Assembly: GCF_000518745.1 (NCBI RefSeq)
Contig: NZ_JAEE01000008.1
Span: 85,985 to 149,984, forward strand
Origin: Phaseolibacter flectens ATCC 12775
GTDB lineage: Bacteria > Pseudomonadota > Gammaproteobacteria > Enterobacterales > Enterobacteriaceae
DNA length: 64,000 bases
Direction of reading: 5' to 3'
A program made the translations under genes and the position numbers. Under the pieces are notes generated by a model. The model saw only the letters and a program-made list of their open reading frames with translations. It was not told the origin of the DNA and did no database searches. Each line of letters starts with the position of its first letter. The stretch's first letter is position 1. Of the stretch, positions 31,808 to 42,068 are shown piece after piece.

Positions 31808-31835
31808 ATTATACCTGTTGTCCGTGACAAGGCAA
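31808..31835 (-). promoter_or_regulatory. Likely pyrBI promoter
   Basis: Reading the minus strand, TTGCCT (31830-31835) and a consensus TATAAT (31808-31813) are 16 bp apart, about 25 bases upstream of the pyrL ATG. Confidence 0.7.
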
Positions 31836-31870
31836 GTTAGCCTCAGAAAAAATTGGCCTGATCTTGAGAT

Positions 31871-32878
31871 TTAGTCAGCGCAAAGGGTGGCAACCATCAC
31901 GGCTTTAATGGTGTGCATTCGGTTCTCTGCTTGATCAAAGACCACACTCTGTGCGGATTCAAACACCTGATTAGTGACCTCCATTCCATCATTGAACTGA
32001 AATTCGCTGGCCATCTGTTGACCGAGTTCAGTTTCTGTATCGTGGAAAGCGGGAAGGCAATGTAAAAATTTCACTTGGGGGTTTTCTGTCAGATCAAGCA
32101 TTGCTTGGTTGACTTGATACTCGCGAAGTAAGGCAATACGTTCAGCCCAAATTGCTTTAGGTTCACCCATAGAAACCCAGACATCGGTATAGATAAAATC
32201 AGCATGATGGACGCCTTGAGCAATATCCGCTGTGAGGGTAATGCTTCCCCCGCGCTGTTCGGCTAAAGCTCGGCAATGTGCCACCAGTTCGGGCTCAGGC
32301 CAACAGGCCTCAGGTGCGACTAAGCTGAGTTGCAGCCCCGTTAATGCAGCGGCTTCCAGCATGGTATTCCCCATATTATTACGCGCATCCCCCAAATAAG
32401 CGAGACGCATTTGGTGAAATGCTTTTTCAGGGCACTGCTCGCGCATGGTCAATAAATCGGCCAGTAATTGGGTCGGGTGAAATTCGGTGGTTAGCCCATT
32501 CCAGACGGGCACACCGGCATAATATGCCAATGTCTCGACAAGGTGCTGGCCATCGCCGCGATATTGGATACCATGGTACATGCGACCCAAGACCCTTGCA
32601 CTGTCTTTGATCGATTCTTTATGGCCAAACTGACTGCCTTGAGATCCGATATAGGTCACGCGCGCGCCTTGATCATAGGCGGCGACTTCAAAAGAGCAGC
32701 GAGTCCGGGTAGAATCTTTGGCAAAAATCAGCGCGATATTTTTACCTTGTAAGCGAGGTTGTTCACTGCCATGACGCTTATCTTGTTTTAATTTCGCTGC
32801 TAAATCCAGCAAGTAGAGCAGCTCTTCGGTAGATAAATCGAGTAACCTGAGTAAATGTCGCTGATAAAGCTGTATCAT
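31871..32878 (-). CDS. argI: Ornithine carbamoyltransferase
   Basis: Makes citrulline from ornithine and carbamoyl phosphate in arginine synthesis. The product is 335 residues. The carbamoyl-phosphate motif STRTR is at 56-60, HPTQ near 136-139 and HCLP near 273. ATG 32878 (MIQLYQRH) is preferred over an ATG four codons earlier, because GGAG sits 6-7 bases upstream. Two ARG boxes in the promoter indicate repression by ArgR with arginine. By similarity and neighbourhood it is argI rather than the argF duplicate. Confidence 0.96.
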   Translation of the reverse strand: MIQLYQRHLLRLLDLSTEELLYLLDLAAKLKQDKRHGSEQPRLQGKNIALIFAKDSTRTRCSFEVAAYDQGARVTYIGSQGSQFGHKESIKDSARVLGRMYHGIQYRGDGQHLVETLAYYAGVPVWNGLTTEFHPTQLLADLLTMREQCPEKAFHQMRLAYLGDARNNMGNTMLEAAALTGLQLSLVAPEACWPEPELVAHCRALAEQRGGSITLTADIAQGVHHADFIYTDVWVSMGEPKAIWAERIALLREYQVNQAMLDLTENPQVKFLHCLPAFHDTETELGQQMASEFQFNDGMEVTNQVFESAQSVVFDQAENRMHTIKAVMVATLCAD

Positions 32879-32901
32879 GCCTAACTCCATAAGCCGCCTT
32901 T

Positions 32902-32940
32902 ATTGAATTAAAATTCACTCTATATATATTATTATTCATA
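32902..32940. promoter_or_regulatory. Tandem ARG boxes upstream of argI
   Basis: Box 1 (32902-32919) contains TGAAT-N4-ATTCA, a perfect ARG-box core. Box 2 (32923-32940) keeps the ATTCA half exactly and 3 of 5 bases in the other half. The boxes are 3 bp apart, the spacing at which one ArgR hexamer binds two boxes. They overlap the AT-rich promoter region of argI. Confidence 0.85.
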
Positions 32941-33029
32941 TTCAACTTAATTTTACTAAAGTAATGGGCAAGTCACCAGACACTGTGGGAAAATAGGGAA
33001 CTAAAGAGCGACTTGAAAAGGAATAACTG

Positions 33030-33449
33030 ATGGAAATTACCGAGCTACTGGCAGAATATCACCAGGAAACCAGAGAGATTATTGAAGAATTGCTTGAAGA
33101 TGGCAGTGATCCTGATGCGTTATATACGATTGAGCATCATCTTTCCTCTGAGCGTTTTGAGGATCTGGAAAAAGCGGCGATTGATGCGTTTAAACTGGGG
33201 TATGAAGTGAGCGATCCTGAAGAGCTAGAACTGGAAGATGGCAGCACGGTCATGTGTGTCGATATTCTCAGTGAATCTGCGCTGAAACCTGAATTAATTG
33301 ATGCCCAAGTTAAGCAACTAATCACGATGGTGGCAAAGTATCAAGTTGATTACGATGGTTGGGGAACCTATTTTGAAGATCCAGATGGCGCGGATGATGA
33401 TGATGATGCGCATGACGAGGATCAGGATGACGACGGTGTCCGTCATTGA
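33030..33449 (+). CDS. rraB: Regulator of ribonuclease E activity B
   Basis: Binds RNase E and modulates mRNA turnover. The product is 139 residues and very acidic, ending in an Asp/Glu/His-rich tail (about 113-139) with a run of Asp. The N-terminal [28 protein letters not shown] helix region and [10 protein letters not shown] are conserved with E. coli RraB (YjgD). AAAAGGAAT precedes the ATG. It is divergent from argI, as in E. coli. Confidence 0.94.
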   Translation: MEITELLAEYHQETREIIEELLEDGSDPDALYTIEHHLSSERFEDLEKAAIDAFKLGYEVSDPEELELEDGSTVMCVDILSESALKPELIDAQVKQLITMVAKYQVDYDGWGTYFEDPDGADDDDDAHDEDQDDDGVRH

Positions 33450-33469
33450 TTGTCTTCTGACCTGAAAAC

Positions 33470-33513
33470 CACGCCCTTTCTCTGAGGATCTTATAGGGCG
33501 TGATCCTTTTTTC
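33470..33513 (+). terminator. Terminator after rraB
   Basis: ACGCCCT (33471-33477) and AGGGCGT (33495-33501) form a 7-bp stem, and a six-T run follows a few bases later. The loop is long, so efficiency is uncertain. Confidence 0.6.
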
Positions 33514-33524
33514 AGACGTGATAA

Positions 33525-34286
33525 ATGATGAATTATTCAACCTTACTTGAACCCATATTGACATTTTTGCCTTGCCGCACCCCTGAGGCGTGGATCGAAC
33601 AGGCGCGCAAGCCAGAAAATTTATCGTTGTTACTGACTGATCACATGGTATGTGAACTGAAAGCAGCACAAACCGCGACTTGGTTGATTCGCAAATATGT
33701 GGCAGACAAACCCAGTGGTGAAGCCATCTTGCATTGGCTTGCGCCTTACGAAAACTTCATTTATCGGCAGGCCGCAGCGGATGATTTTATTGCCGCGCAT
33801 AAGAGCGTAACCAAAACGGTGATCACGGGGCAGCAGACCCCTTGGTCAGATCAGCTCATTAATAAAATGATGTTATTAATTAAAGAAGAGCTGCATCATT
33901 TTTTTCAGGTTTGGGCGTTAATGCAGCAGCGCGGTTTCCGTTACCAAAAAATCACAGCCAGTCGCTATGCCAAAGGTTTATTAGCTGAAGTCACCACGCA
34001 TGAGCCTTGTACCCTCGTGGATAAATTAATTTGTGGTGCCTACATTGAGGCGCGATCTTGCGAACGCTTTGCGGCTTTGGCGCCATGGCTTGAGCCCGAT
34101 TTAGCACGTTTTTACCTCTCGCTGTTACGCTCTGAAGCGCGTCATTATCAGGATTATCTTGAATTAGCTCGTCTTATTTCACCTGTCGATATCAGTGAGA
34201 GAGTGAGGCAGATAGGTTTTGCGGAGGCCCGTTTAATTTGTGAGCCAGATCAGCAATTACGCTTTCACAGTGGTCCACCGGCCTAA
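33525..34286 (+). CDS. miaE: tRNA-(ms2io6A) hydroxylase MiaE
   Basis: Non-haem di-iron enzyme that hydroxylates the isopentenyl group of 2-methylthio-N6-isopentenyladenosine at tRNA position 37, using O2. The product is 253 residues. Likely iron ligands come from the ferritin-like helices: E-L-K-A-A-Q (about 44-49), KEELHHFFQ (about 119-127), YIEARSCERF (about 172-181) and SEARHY (about 202-207). Two adjacent ATG codons are possible starts. miaE is known from Salmonella next to argI/rraB and is missing in E. coli K-12. Confidence 0.93.
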   Translation: MMNYSTLLEPILTFLPCRTPEAWIEQARKPENLSLLLTDHMVCELKAAQTATWLIRKYVADKPSGEAILHWLAPYENFIYRQAAADDFIAAHKSVTKTVITGQQTPWSDQLINKMMLLIKEELHHFFQVWALMQQRGFRYQKITASRYAKGLLAEVTTHEPCTLVDKLICGAYIEARSCERFAALAPWLEPDLARFYLSLLRSEARHYQDYLELARLISPVDISERVRQIGFAEARLICEPDQQLRFHSGPPA

Positions 34287-34406
34287 ATTCAAAAAAATTG
34301 AACATCATTAGCAGATAAAGTTACTTTTCATCATCACATCCGTTCAGTAAGATACATTAAATCCAAAAGAATGCACAATAAAACGCACAATATTGAACAG
34401 GAATCG

Positions 34407-34619
34407 ATGATGAAAAACATCAAAAAAATTGTCTTAGCACTGACATTAACGGGGGTTTCTGCTGTAAGCCTAGCACAAACTGTGACGGCAACGGCAGGTA
34501 CTTTAGATGATGCGGAAGCCAAAATTTCCAGTCAGGCGCAACAGGTCGGAAAAACCTACCGGATTGTTGAAGCCAGTACTAAAAATTGTGTGCATATGAC
34601 GGCAGTATTGGAAAAATAA
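34407..34619 (+). CDS. DUF1471 (BhsA/McbA-type) small exported protein
   Basis: A 70-residue product with a Sec signal peptide (about 1-24, ending SLAQ). The short mature domain contains KTYRIVEAS and ends NCVHMTAVLEK, the pattern of the YdgH/BhsA/McbA (DUF1471) family of periplasmic stress proteins. AGGA (34399-34402) lies upstream of two adjacent ATG codons at 34407 and 34410; either could start. E. coli members respond to stress and affect biofilm; the role here is unknown. Confidence 0.75.
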   Translation: MMKNIKKIVLALTLTGVSAVSLAQTVTATAGTLDDAEAKISSQAQQVGKTYRIVEASTKNCVHMTAVLEK

Positions 34620-34640
34620 CCCGCAGTAACCATCAAAATA

Positions 34641-34667
34641 AAGAAGCCAGGCGATGCCTGGCTTCTT
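34641..34667. terminator. Bidirectional terminator, DUF1471 gene / valS
   Basis: A perfect 12-bp stem AAGAAGCCAGGC (34641-34652) / GCCTGGCTTCTT (34656-34667) with a 3-base loop sits between convergent genes. The stem edges are T-rich on both strands. Confidence 0.85.
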
Positions 34668-34688
34668 TGTTCGACACCTGAAAAGCAA

Positions 34689-37544
34689 TTACAGATCGTT
34701 GATCACTTTCTGTTGCTGTTGCAGCTTACTCATCAGCTGTTGCAATTCATTCAGTCGTTCACGTTCCTTTTCGACCACGGCAGCGGGCGCTCTGGCAACG
34801 AAGCCTTCATTGCAAAGCTTCTGGTCAATTTTCTCTATTTCAGCACTGATCTTAACATGCTCTTTTTCGAGACGTTCCAGTTCGGCAGTTTTATCGATAA
34901 GTCCGGCCATTGGGATCAGTAATTCTGCACCGTCAACCCATTTGGTCACAGAAATTGGGCCTTGATCGTCTGCGGGCAGAATGGTAATGGCCTCCAAACG
35001 AGCCAGACGTTGCAGGAAGTTCTGATTCGCATTGACCCGTTTTAACACCTCATCTGTGGCATTGCGCAACAGCAGAGATAACGGTTTGCTCATGGGCAGG
35101 TTCATTTCAGCTCGAATATTACGCACTGCAATGATTGCCTGTTTGATCCAGTCGATATCGGCTTGTGCTTCGCTGTCTTCATCTGTAGCCACCCACTGTG
35201 GGAACTGTTGCAGCATGATGGTATCATCATGAATATTCAACAGTAACTTGACTCGTTGCCAGATCGTTTCCGTGATAAAAGGAATAATCGGATGAGCTAA
35301 TCGCAACAAGCCTTCCAAGGTCACAACCAAGGTATGACGGGTGCCACGAAGTTCATTTTCCGTGCCATTATTCATGACGGGTTTGGTTAGCTCCAGATAC
35401 CAATCACAGAACTGATTCCACGTAAAGTCATACAACAGGCTGGCGGCAATATCAAAGCGGTAGGTATCCAGTGCTTCTCGGTATGCTTTAACCGTCCGGT
35501 TAAATTCGCTTTTGATCCAGCGGTCAGCCAGCGAGAAAGTGAGCTCACCACCTTGTAAACCACAATCCTGATCTTCGGTATTCATCAGTACAAAACGGCT
35601 GGCGTTCCATAATTTATTACAGAAGTTCCGGTATCCCTCAAGACGCTTCATATCCCAGTTAATATCACGGCCGGTGGAGGCTAAGGCGGCAAGCGTAAAT
35701 CGCAGGGCATCGGTACCTGAGGCTTCGATGCCGTTCGGGAACTGCTTCTCGGTACGTTTGGCAATTTTTTCAGCTAACTGCGGCTGCATCATATTGCCGG
35801 TACGTTTTTCAATCAAGTCGGCGAGGGAGATGCCATCAATCATGTCCAAAGGATCGATAACATTGCCTTTGGATTTTGACATCTTTTGACCTTCTTCATC
35901 ACGGACGAGTCCGGTCATGTAGACGGTTTTAAATGGCACTTGTGGTTGACCTTGCTCATCCTTAAGGAAGTACATGGTCAGCATAATCATCCGGGCTATC
36001 CAGAAGAAAATGATATCGAAGCCACTGACGAGAACGGATGTCGGATGGAAGGTGCGAAGTGCTTCGGTATTCTCTGGCCATCCGAGGGTTGAGAAGGTCC
36101 ACAATGCGGAAGAGAACCAAGTATCTAAGACATCCTCATCTTGGCGCAGTGTGACATTGTCTGCCAACTGGTGTTGACGACGGACTTCATGTTCAGTGCG
36201 GCCGACATAGACTTGACCTTGCTCGTCATACCAAGCTGGAATGCGATGTCCCCACCAGAGCTGGCGTGAAATACACCAGTCCTGAATATCACGCATCCAA
36301 GAGAAATACATATTTTCATATTGTTTTGGCACGAACTCAATTTGCCCCTGTTCAACGGCTTGCACGGCGACTTTTGCTAAAGGCTCGGCACGGACATACC
36401 ACTGATCAGTTAACATGGGTTCAATCACCACACCACCACGATCGCCATAAGGGACTGTCAGATCATGGGGCTTTACCTCATCCAAGGCACCACAAGCGTC
36501 TAACTCAGCAACGATGGCTTTACGAGCCGCAAAGCGTTCGAGGCCAACGAATTGTGCAGGGAGAGTGCTATCATAGTCGTGGCTAACTTCCCCTTTGGTA
36601 TCATACACATCGGCTTTATCAAGGATATGGCCATCAAAACTGAGCACATTGATCATCGGCAATTGGTGACGACGGCCAACGTCATAATCATTAAAATCAT
36701 GGGCGGGGGTAATCTTGACGCAACCGGTCCCTTTGGTCATATCGGCATGGTCATCACCAATGATAGGAATACGGCGCTGAATAAAAGGCAGCACAACCTC
36801 TTTGCCTATCAGATCACGGTAGCGCGGATCCTCAGGATTAACAGCAACAGCCGTATCCCCCAGTAAGGTTTCTGGACGGGTTGTGGCGACAACCAAATAA
36901 GGTAAGCCTTCGGCCGTAGTCGCGCCATCTGCGAGGGGATAACGGATATGCCAGAGTGATCCTTTTGACTCACGGTTTTCCACTTCCAGATCAGAAATGG
37001 CCGTTTTTAGTGCAGGATCCCAGTTCACTAAGCGCTTACCACGATAAATTAAATTATCCTGATATAGGCGCACAAACACTTCTTTTACCGCTTCAGATAA
37101 TCCTTCATCCATGGTAAAGCGTTCACGTTGCCAATCGACCGAGTTACCAAGACGTCGCATCTGACGCGTAATTGAACCACCAGACTCCTGTTTCCATTGC
37201 CAGATTTTTTCAATAAACTCATCGCGTTGGTAGTCTTTGCGTGTTTTACCCTCTTCGGCAGCAACTTTGCGCTCAACCACCATTTGAGTGGCGATACCGG
37301 CGTGATCTGTGCCTGCCTGCCATAAGGTATTTTTACCCTGCATTCTTTGGTAACGGATCAGGGTATCCATAATGGTCTGTTGAAAAGCGTGCCCCATATG
37401 CAGACTGCCCGTGACATTAGGCGGGGGCAGCATGATACAGAAAGCCGGTTGCGAGGTATCACCATTGGGCTTAAAGTAACCGCATTCTTCCCAATGCTGG
37501 TACAGATGGTGTTCGATTTCTTTCGGGTTGTATGTTTTATCCAT
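34689..37544 (-). CDS. valS: Valyl-tRNA synthetase
   Basis: Class Ia synthetase charging tRNA-Val. The product is 951 residues, exactly the E. coli length. The HIGH-type motif is HMGH (49-52) in [15 protein letters not shown]. The editing domain (CP1) lies at about 190-340, KMSKS near residue 553, and a C-terminal coiled coil is Glu/Lys/Gln-rich (about 885-951). The start could be ATG 37550, overlapping the holC stop, or ATG 37544; the second matches the family N-terminus MDKTYNP. It is co-transcribed after pepA and holC, as in E. coli. Confidence 0.97.
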   Translation of the reverse strand: MDKTYNPKEIEHHLYQHWEECGYFKPNGDTSQPAFCIMLPPPNVTGSLHMGHAFQQTIMDTLIRYQRMQGKNTLWQAGTDHAGIATQMVVERKVAAEEGKTRKDYQRDEFIEKIWQWKQESGGSITRQMRRLGNSVDWQRERFTMDEGLSEAVKEVFVRLYQDNLIYRGKRLVNWDPALKTAISDLEVENRESKGSLWHIRYPLADGATTAEGLPYLVVATTRPETLLGDTAVAVNPEDPRYRDLIGKEVVLPFIQRRIPIIGDDHADMTKGTGCVKITPAHDFNDYDVGRRHQLPMINVLSFDGHILDKADVYDTKGEVSHDYDSTLPAQFVGLERFAARKAIVAELDACGALDEVKPHDLTVPYGDRGGVVIEPMLTDQWYVRAEPLAKVAVQAVEQGQIEFVPKQYENMYFSWMRDIQDWCISRQLWWGHRIPAWYDEQGQVYVGRTEHEVRRQHQLADNVTLRQDEDVLDTWFSSALWTFSTLGWPENTEALRTFHPTSVLVSGFDIIFFWIARMIMLTMYFLKDEQGQPQVPFKTVYMTGLVRDEEGQKMSKSKGNVIDPLDMIDGISLADLIEKRTGNMMQPQLAEKIAKRTEKQFPNGIEASGTDALRFTLAALASTGRDINWDMKRLEGYRNFCNKLWNASRFVLMNTEDQDCGLQGGELTFSLADRWIKSEFNRTVKAYREALDTYRFDIAASLLYDFTWNQFCDWYLELTKPVMNNGTENELRGTRHTLVVTLEGLLRLAHPIIPFITETIWQRVKLLLNIHDDTIMLQQFPQWVATDEDSEAQADIDWIKQAIIAVRNIRAEMNLPMSKPLSLLLRNATDEVLKRVNANQNFLQRLARLEAITILPADDQGPISVTKWVDGAELLIPMAGLIDKTAELERLEKEHVKISAEIEKIDQKLCNEGFVARAPAAVVEKERERLNELQQLMSKLQQQQKVINDL

Positions 37545-37546
37545 GA

Positions 37547-37999
37547 TCATTCGGCCAATGTAGGCGTTGTAGTATGCAATTGAAAACCGGCGCTGCGATA
37601 AATTTTATAACGTTCGCGAGCGAGTTGTTTGAGTGACGCTTCCTCAGGCACAAAATCAATCACCTGATGGAAGGCAGTTGTAAAACTGGCAAACTCGGGC
37701 AAAAGACTGATTAATAAATCCCTTGCACGAGTACTGCGTTTTTCGGGCCAAGCCAATTCCACGGGCGCACCTGCGCGCGGACCTTCACCCGCCAGATTAT
37801 GAGGAACAAAGGCAGCCGGAGGAAGCGACCATAATGCTTCATCAAGTCGGATTGCCTGTTCTTTATCAACACAAGCAATCAGCACTCGCAACCCCTGACG
37901 CCAGTATTGCGAAGCTAAGTGACAGGTTACGGTCTCTTGTGTGCTTAATCCCTCAGCGGCCGTGATGTGATCTAGCAGATAAAAGGTTGCCTGTTTCAT
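37547..37999 (-). CDS. holC: DNA polymerase III subunit chi
   Basis: The chi subunit bridges the clamp loader (through psi) and SSB. The product is 150 residues. The start [11 protein letters not shown] and the mid-protein [23 protein letters not shown] (a conserved surface) are typical. Its stop lies within 4 bases of the valS start region, indicating coupling. It sits between pepA and valS as in E. coli. Confidence 0.95.
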   Translation of the reverse strand: MKQATFYLLDHITAAEGLSTQETVTCHLASQYWRQGLRVLIACVDKEQAIRLDEALWSLPPAAFVPHNLAGEGPRAGAPVELAWPEKRSTRARDLLISLLPEFASFTTAFHQVIDFVPEEASLKQLARERYKIYRSAGFQLHTTTPTLAE

Positions 38000-38070
38000 T
38001 AAACTGCCTGCGCTTGATACAACACCGGGAGGGGTGTCACCACACTCCCGGCAAAGTTAAAAATTTGCCA

Positions 38071-39582
38071 CTATTCGTCGCTACCCAGTCCAGCACGATT
38101 GAGTAGGAACTGTGACAACAGAGGAACTGGACGACCTGTTGCGCCTTTGGCCTTACCTGAACGCCAAGCTGTTCCGGCAATATCGAGGTGTGCCCAATGG
38201 TATTTGCGAGCGAACCGGGCTAAATAGCATCCTGCGGTAATGGCTCCACCCGCTCGTCCACCAATATTGGCCATATCAGCAAAATTTGATTCCAGCTGTT
38301 CTTGGTATTCATCGCCCATGGGGAGTCGCCATGCGCGGTCACCGGCCAGTTTTGAAGCACTGATCAACTCGTGAGCGAGTGGATTATGATTAGCCAATAA
38401 GCCGCTAATATGGTGTCCTAGAGCCACAACACAGGCGCCAGTCAAGGTCGCAATATCAATAACGACTTCCGGGTCAAAACGCTCAACATAGGTCAGGGCA
38501 TCACAGAGTACCAAACGCCCTTCCGCATCAGTGTTCAGCACTTCAACGGTTTGGCCGGACATGGTTGTCAGCACATCGCCTGGGCGTAATGCACGACCAT
38601 CCGCCATATTTTCACAGCCGGCAATGACACCAATGACATTGAGGGGTAATTTTAATTCCGCCACCATACTCATCACGCCATAGACTGCGGCGGCACCACA
38701 CATATCGTATTTCATCTCATCCATCGATTCGGCAGGCTTGATGGAAATTCCGCCTGAATCAAAAGTCAGTCCTTTGCCCACAAGCACGATCGGACGAGCA
38801 AGGGGATCCGGATGATTTTTATAATTAATCACTGACATCATGGATTCGTTATGGGAGCCAGCACCGACTGCCAAATACGCATTCATCCCTAACTCTTTCA
38901 TTTGTTGTTCGCCAATGACTTGAGTTTGGATCGTTTGGCTGTGTGCATCAGCCAGTTGTCGAGCTTTGGAGGCAAGGTAGGCTGGATTACAGAGATTGGG
39001 TGGCATGTTGCCTAAATGTTTGGCCGCAGTGACACCATCAGCGATAGCTAAACCATGCTGGATCGCACGTTCACCACAAGTCAATTCGCGACGTGTTGGC
39101 ACATTTAATACCAGTTTACGTAGAGGACGCCGAGGTTCACTGCGATTGGTTTTTAGCTGATCAAAATTATACAAGGTTTCCTGTGCCGTTTCGACAGCAA
39201 GGCGCACCTTCCAGTAGGTATTGCGGCCTTTCACATGAAGCTCGGTTAAGAAGCAGACGGCTTCCATTGAACCGGTATCATTCAATGTATTGATGGTTTT
39301 TTGTATAATTTGCTTATATTGTCGCTCGTCCAATTCACGTTCTTTGCCACAACCGATAAGTAATACCCGTTCGGCGAGGACATTAGGCACATGGTGTAAT
39401 AACAGGGTTTGACCTGCTTTACCTTCCAGTTCACCACGACGCAGTAGGGCGCTGATATAGCCATCGCTGATTTTATCTAAAAGCTCTGCGTTAGGTGACA
39501 GGCGGCGAGGTTCAAACACACCGACCACAATACAGGCGCTACGTTGTTTTTCCGGACTACCGCTTTTTACACTGAACTCCAT
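38071..39582 (-). CDS. pepA: Leucyl aminopeptidase PepA
   Basis: Hexameric M17 dizinc aminopeptidase, which in E. coli also binds DNA (carAB control, Xer recombination accessory). The product is 503 residues, as in E. coli. The M17 signature NTDAEGRL is at about 350-357, and the metal-binding Lys/Asp segment [11 protein letters not shown] lies near residues 268-278. It is divergent from lptF across 263 bases, with AT-rich promoter DNA between. Confidence 0.97.
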   Translation of the reverse strand: MEFSVKSGSPEKQRSACIVVGVFEPRRLSPNAELLDKISDGYISALLRRGELEGKAGQTLLLHHVPNVLAERVLLIGCGKERELDERQYKQIIQKTINTLNDTGSMEAVCFLTELHVKGRNTYWKVRLAVETAQETLYNFDQLKTNRSEPRRPLRKLVLNVPTRRELTCGERAIQHGLAIADGVTAAKHLGNMPPNLCNPAYLASKARQLADAHSQTIQTQVIGEQQMKELGMNAYLAVGAGSHNESMMSVINYKNHPDPLARPIVLVGKGLTFDSGGISIKPAESMDEMKYDMCGAAAVYGVMSMVAELKLPLNVIGVIAGCENMADGRALRPGDVLTTMSGQTVEVLNTDAEGRLVLCDALTYVERFDPEVVIDIATLTGACVVALGHHISGLLANHNPLAHELISASKLAGDRAWRLPMGDEYQEQLESNFADMANIGGRAGGAITAGCYLARFARKYHWAHLDIAGTAWRSGKAKGATGRPVPLLSQFLLNRAGLGSDE

Positions 39583-39845
39583 GTATTCTCCTGAATCTTA
39601 AAGACAGTAGCGAAAACTACCGCTAAAATGGACGAGTCTTAAAATAATGAAATTGTATTTTAACATGATAAAATGTTACACGGCTTTATAATTAAGGTAT
39701 TTAGGGTGATTTTTTCAGCCACTCGCGTTAAAATACGTGTATTAGTTTAGTCATAAAGACCGTCGTTAATGAAGTAAAATAACGCATAAGCGTTGAAATT
39801 ATCGATTTTCCTGCAAAAAGACAAGTTTTCACAGGCGTATTAAGT

Positions 39846-40946
39846 GTGATAATTATTAGATATTTGGTAAAGGAAACGCTGAAAAGTCAGCTAGCCATTA
39901 TGTTTATCCTGTTATTGATCTTCTTTTGCCAAAAGCTGGTCAGGATTTTAGGTGCGGCGGCGGACGGTGATATTCCGACAAATCTGGTTCTGACATTATT
40001 GGGGCTGGGTTTGCCTGATATGGCTCAGCTCATTTTACCGTTAAGTTTATTTCTGGCGTTGCTAATGACCTTGGGAAAACTTTATACGGACAGCGAAATT
40101 ACGGTCATGCATGCCTGTGGTCTTGGTAAAATGGTGTTAATCAAAGCTGCCATGATCTTAATGCTTTTGACTGGCGTGGTTGCCACGCTTAATGTGATCT
40201 GGGCTGGACCTTGGTCAGCACGACAGCAACAGCAAGTGACGGAGAATGCCCAGGCAAACCCGGGGAGTGCTGCCTTGGCGGCAGGGCAGTTTCGTAGCTC
40301 CTCCGACGGTAATTTTGTGCTCTTTATAGATAAAGTCAAAGGCAATAATTTTTCCAATGTCTTTTTGGCACAATTGCGACCGAAGGACAACCGCCGTCCA
40401 TCGGTGGTGGTGGCTGAAAAAGGCCACATGCAACAATTTAAAGATGGTTCGCAAGTTGTGGTGCTAGATAAAGGCGCTCGTTATGAGGGAACGGCGTTAC
40501 TGCGTGATTTTAGGATCACCGATTTCACGGATTATCGTGCTTTGATTGGTTATAAACAGATCTTGCTGGATCCCAATGATGCCAGTCAGGCGAAGATGAA
40601 AGCGTTATGGCATAGCTCGAACCCTGAATTTCGTGCCGAGCTGCATTGGCGTTTGACTCTAGTTTTCTCAGTGATGGTCATGGCGTTATTGGTGGTACCA
40701 TTAAGTGTCGTCAATCCGCGCCAAGGGCGGGTATTATCCATGCTACCGGCCGTGTTACTGTACCTTATCTTCTTCTTATTGCAGAGCGCCTTTAAAACCA
40801 ATGTGGAAGCGGCTAAATTTGATCCTGTGATCAGTATGTGGATGGTGAATGTGGGTTATCTCATCTTAGCGATAGTACTTAATGGCTGGGACAGCTTACC
40901 TGCTCGTAAATTTAAAGCATTCTTTCAGCGTAAAGGGGCGGCATAA
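39846..40946 (+). CDS. lptF: LPS export permease LptF
   Basis: Inner-membrane subunit of the LptB2FGC ABC transporter that extracts LPS for transport to the outer membrane. The product is 366 residues, equal to E. coli. Three N-terminal membrane segments (about 12-32, 55-75, 98-120), a periplasmic beta-jellyroll (about 125-265) and three C-terminal segments follow the family layout. The start is GTG 39846, giving MIIIRYLVKETL, the same N-terminus as E. coli. It overlaps the lptG ATG by one base. Confidence 0.97.
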   Translation: MIIIRYLVKETLKSQLAIMFILLLIFFCQKLVRILGAAADGDIPTNLVLTLLGLGLPDMAQLILPLSLFLALLMTLGKLYTDSEITVMHACGLGKMVLIKAAMILMLLTGVVATLNVIWAGPWSARQQQQVTENAQANPGSAALAAGQFRSSSDGNFVLFIDKVKGNNFSNVFLAQLRPKDNRRPSVVVAEKGHMQQFKDGSQVVVLDKGARYEGTALLRDFRITDFTDYRALIGYKQILLDPNDASQAKMKALWHSSNPEFRAELHWRLTLVFSVMVMALLVVPLSVVNPRQGRVLSMLPAVLLYLIFFLLQSAFKTNVEAAKFDPVISMWMVNVGYLILAIVLNGWDSLPARKFKAFFQRKGAA

Positions 40947-42022
40947 TGTTTGGCGTACTGGATCGCTATATTGGTAAAACCATCCTCAATACCATCATGA
41001 CGACACTGTTTTTATTGGTGTCATTATCGGGCATCATCAAATTTGTCGAGCAACTGCGCAAAGTGGGGAAAGGCAGTTACAGTGCGTTAGATGCGGGTTT
41101 ATTCACCGTATTAAATGTGCCCTCTGATCTTGAAGTTTTCTTTCCGATGGCGGCGCTGCTGGGGGCATTACTTGGATTAGGGATGTTGGCGCAGCGCAGT
41201 GAGCTGGTGGTCATGCAAGCCTCTGGCTTTTCACGCTTGCAGATTGCGATTGCGGTAATGAAAACGGCATTACCACTGGTGATTATTTCCATGTTCATTG
41301 GCGAATACGTGGCGCCAAAAGGCTATGAGATCGCGCATGATTATCGCTCACAGCAAACGGTGGGTGAATCGTTGTTAGCCACGCAGAATGGCCTATGGGC
41401 GAAGGATGGCAATAAATTTATCTTTATTCGCCACATTAAAGACAAAGATCATTTGCAGGGGATCAGCATTTATGATTTTGATCCCACCAAGCATCTGAAC
41501 AGTATTACCTATGCAGAGCAGGGATTGTGGCAATCCGATACACAAAGCTGGTTATTGACGCAAGTTGAGCGCTCCCAGCTGAGTGATCCAAAGCAAATAG
41601 AAGGATCACAGCGACTGACAGAGCAATGGAAAACCGCACTGACTCCCGAAAAACTGGGTGTTGTCGCGCTTGATCCCGATGCACTCTCCATCAGGGGGCT
41701 GCGTGATTACATCAATTACCTGAAACAAAGTGGCCAGACAACGGAGCGTTATCGACTCAATATGTACAGTAAAATCATACAGCCCTTTTCTGTTGCTGTG
41801 ATGATGCTGATGGCCTTGTCTTTTATTTTTGGCCCTTTACGCAGTGTATCGATGGGATTTCGAGTCTTAACGGGGATAAGTTTTGGTTTCTTATTTTATG
41901 TCCTCGACAAAATATTTGGTCCACTGAGTCTGGTTTATGGGTTTCCACCCATACTGGGTGCCATATTGCCTAGCTTATTATTTTTCACAATCAGTCTCTT
42001 TCTTCTGGTTAAACGACGTTAA
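40946..42022 (+). CDS. lptG: LPS export permease LptG
   Basis: Partner permease of LptF. The product is 358 residues with the same six-helix plus periplasmic jellyroll layout. The N-terminal MFGVLDRYIGKTI and the coupling region LLGLGMLAQRSELVVMQASGFS (about 71-92) are conserved. ATG 40946 overlaps the lptF stop (TAATG), so translation is coupled. A terminator follows. Confidence 0.97.
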   Translation: MFGVLDRYIGKTILNTIMTTLFLLVSLSGIIKFVEQLRKVGKGSYSALDAGLFTVLNVPSDLEVFFPMAALLGALLGLGMLAQRSELVVMQASGFSRLQIAIAVMKTALPLVIISMFIGEYVAPKGYEIAHDYRSQQTVGESLLATQNGLWAKDGNKFIFIRHIKDKDHLQGISIYDFDPTKHLNSITYAEQGLWQSDTQSWLLTQVERSQLSDPKQIEGSQRLTEQWKTALTPEKLGVVALDPDALSIRGLRDYINYLKQSGQTTERYRLNMYSKIIQPFSVAVMMLMALSFIFGPLRSVSMGFRVLTGISFGFLFYVLDKIFGPLSLVYGFPPILGAILPSLLFFTISLFLLVKRR

Positions 42023-42040
42023 CCCGCGAAGAAAAAGTCA

Positions 42041-42068
42041 GACCCTGCTAACACGCAGGGTCTTTTTT
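42041..42068 (+). terminator. Terminator after lptG
   Basis: An 8-bp stem GACCCTGC (42041-42048) / GCAGGGTC (42055-42062) with a 6-base loop and six T. The stop codon of the convergent DUF445 gene lies within the T tract. Confidence 0.92.
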
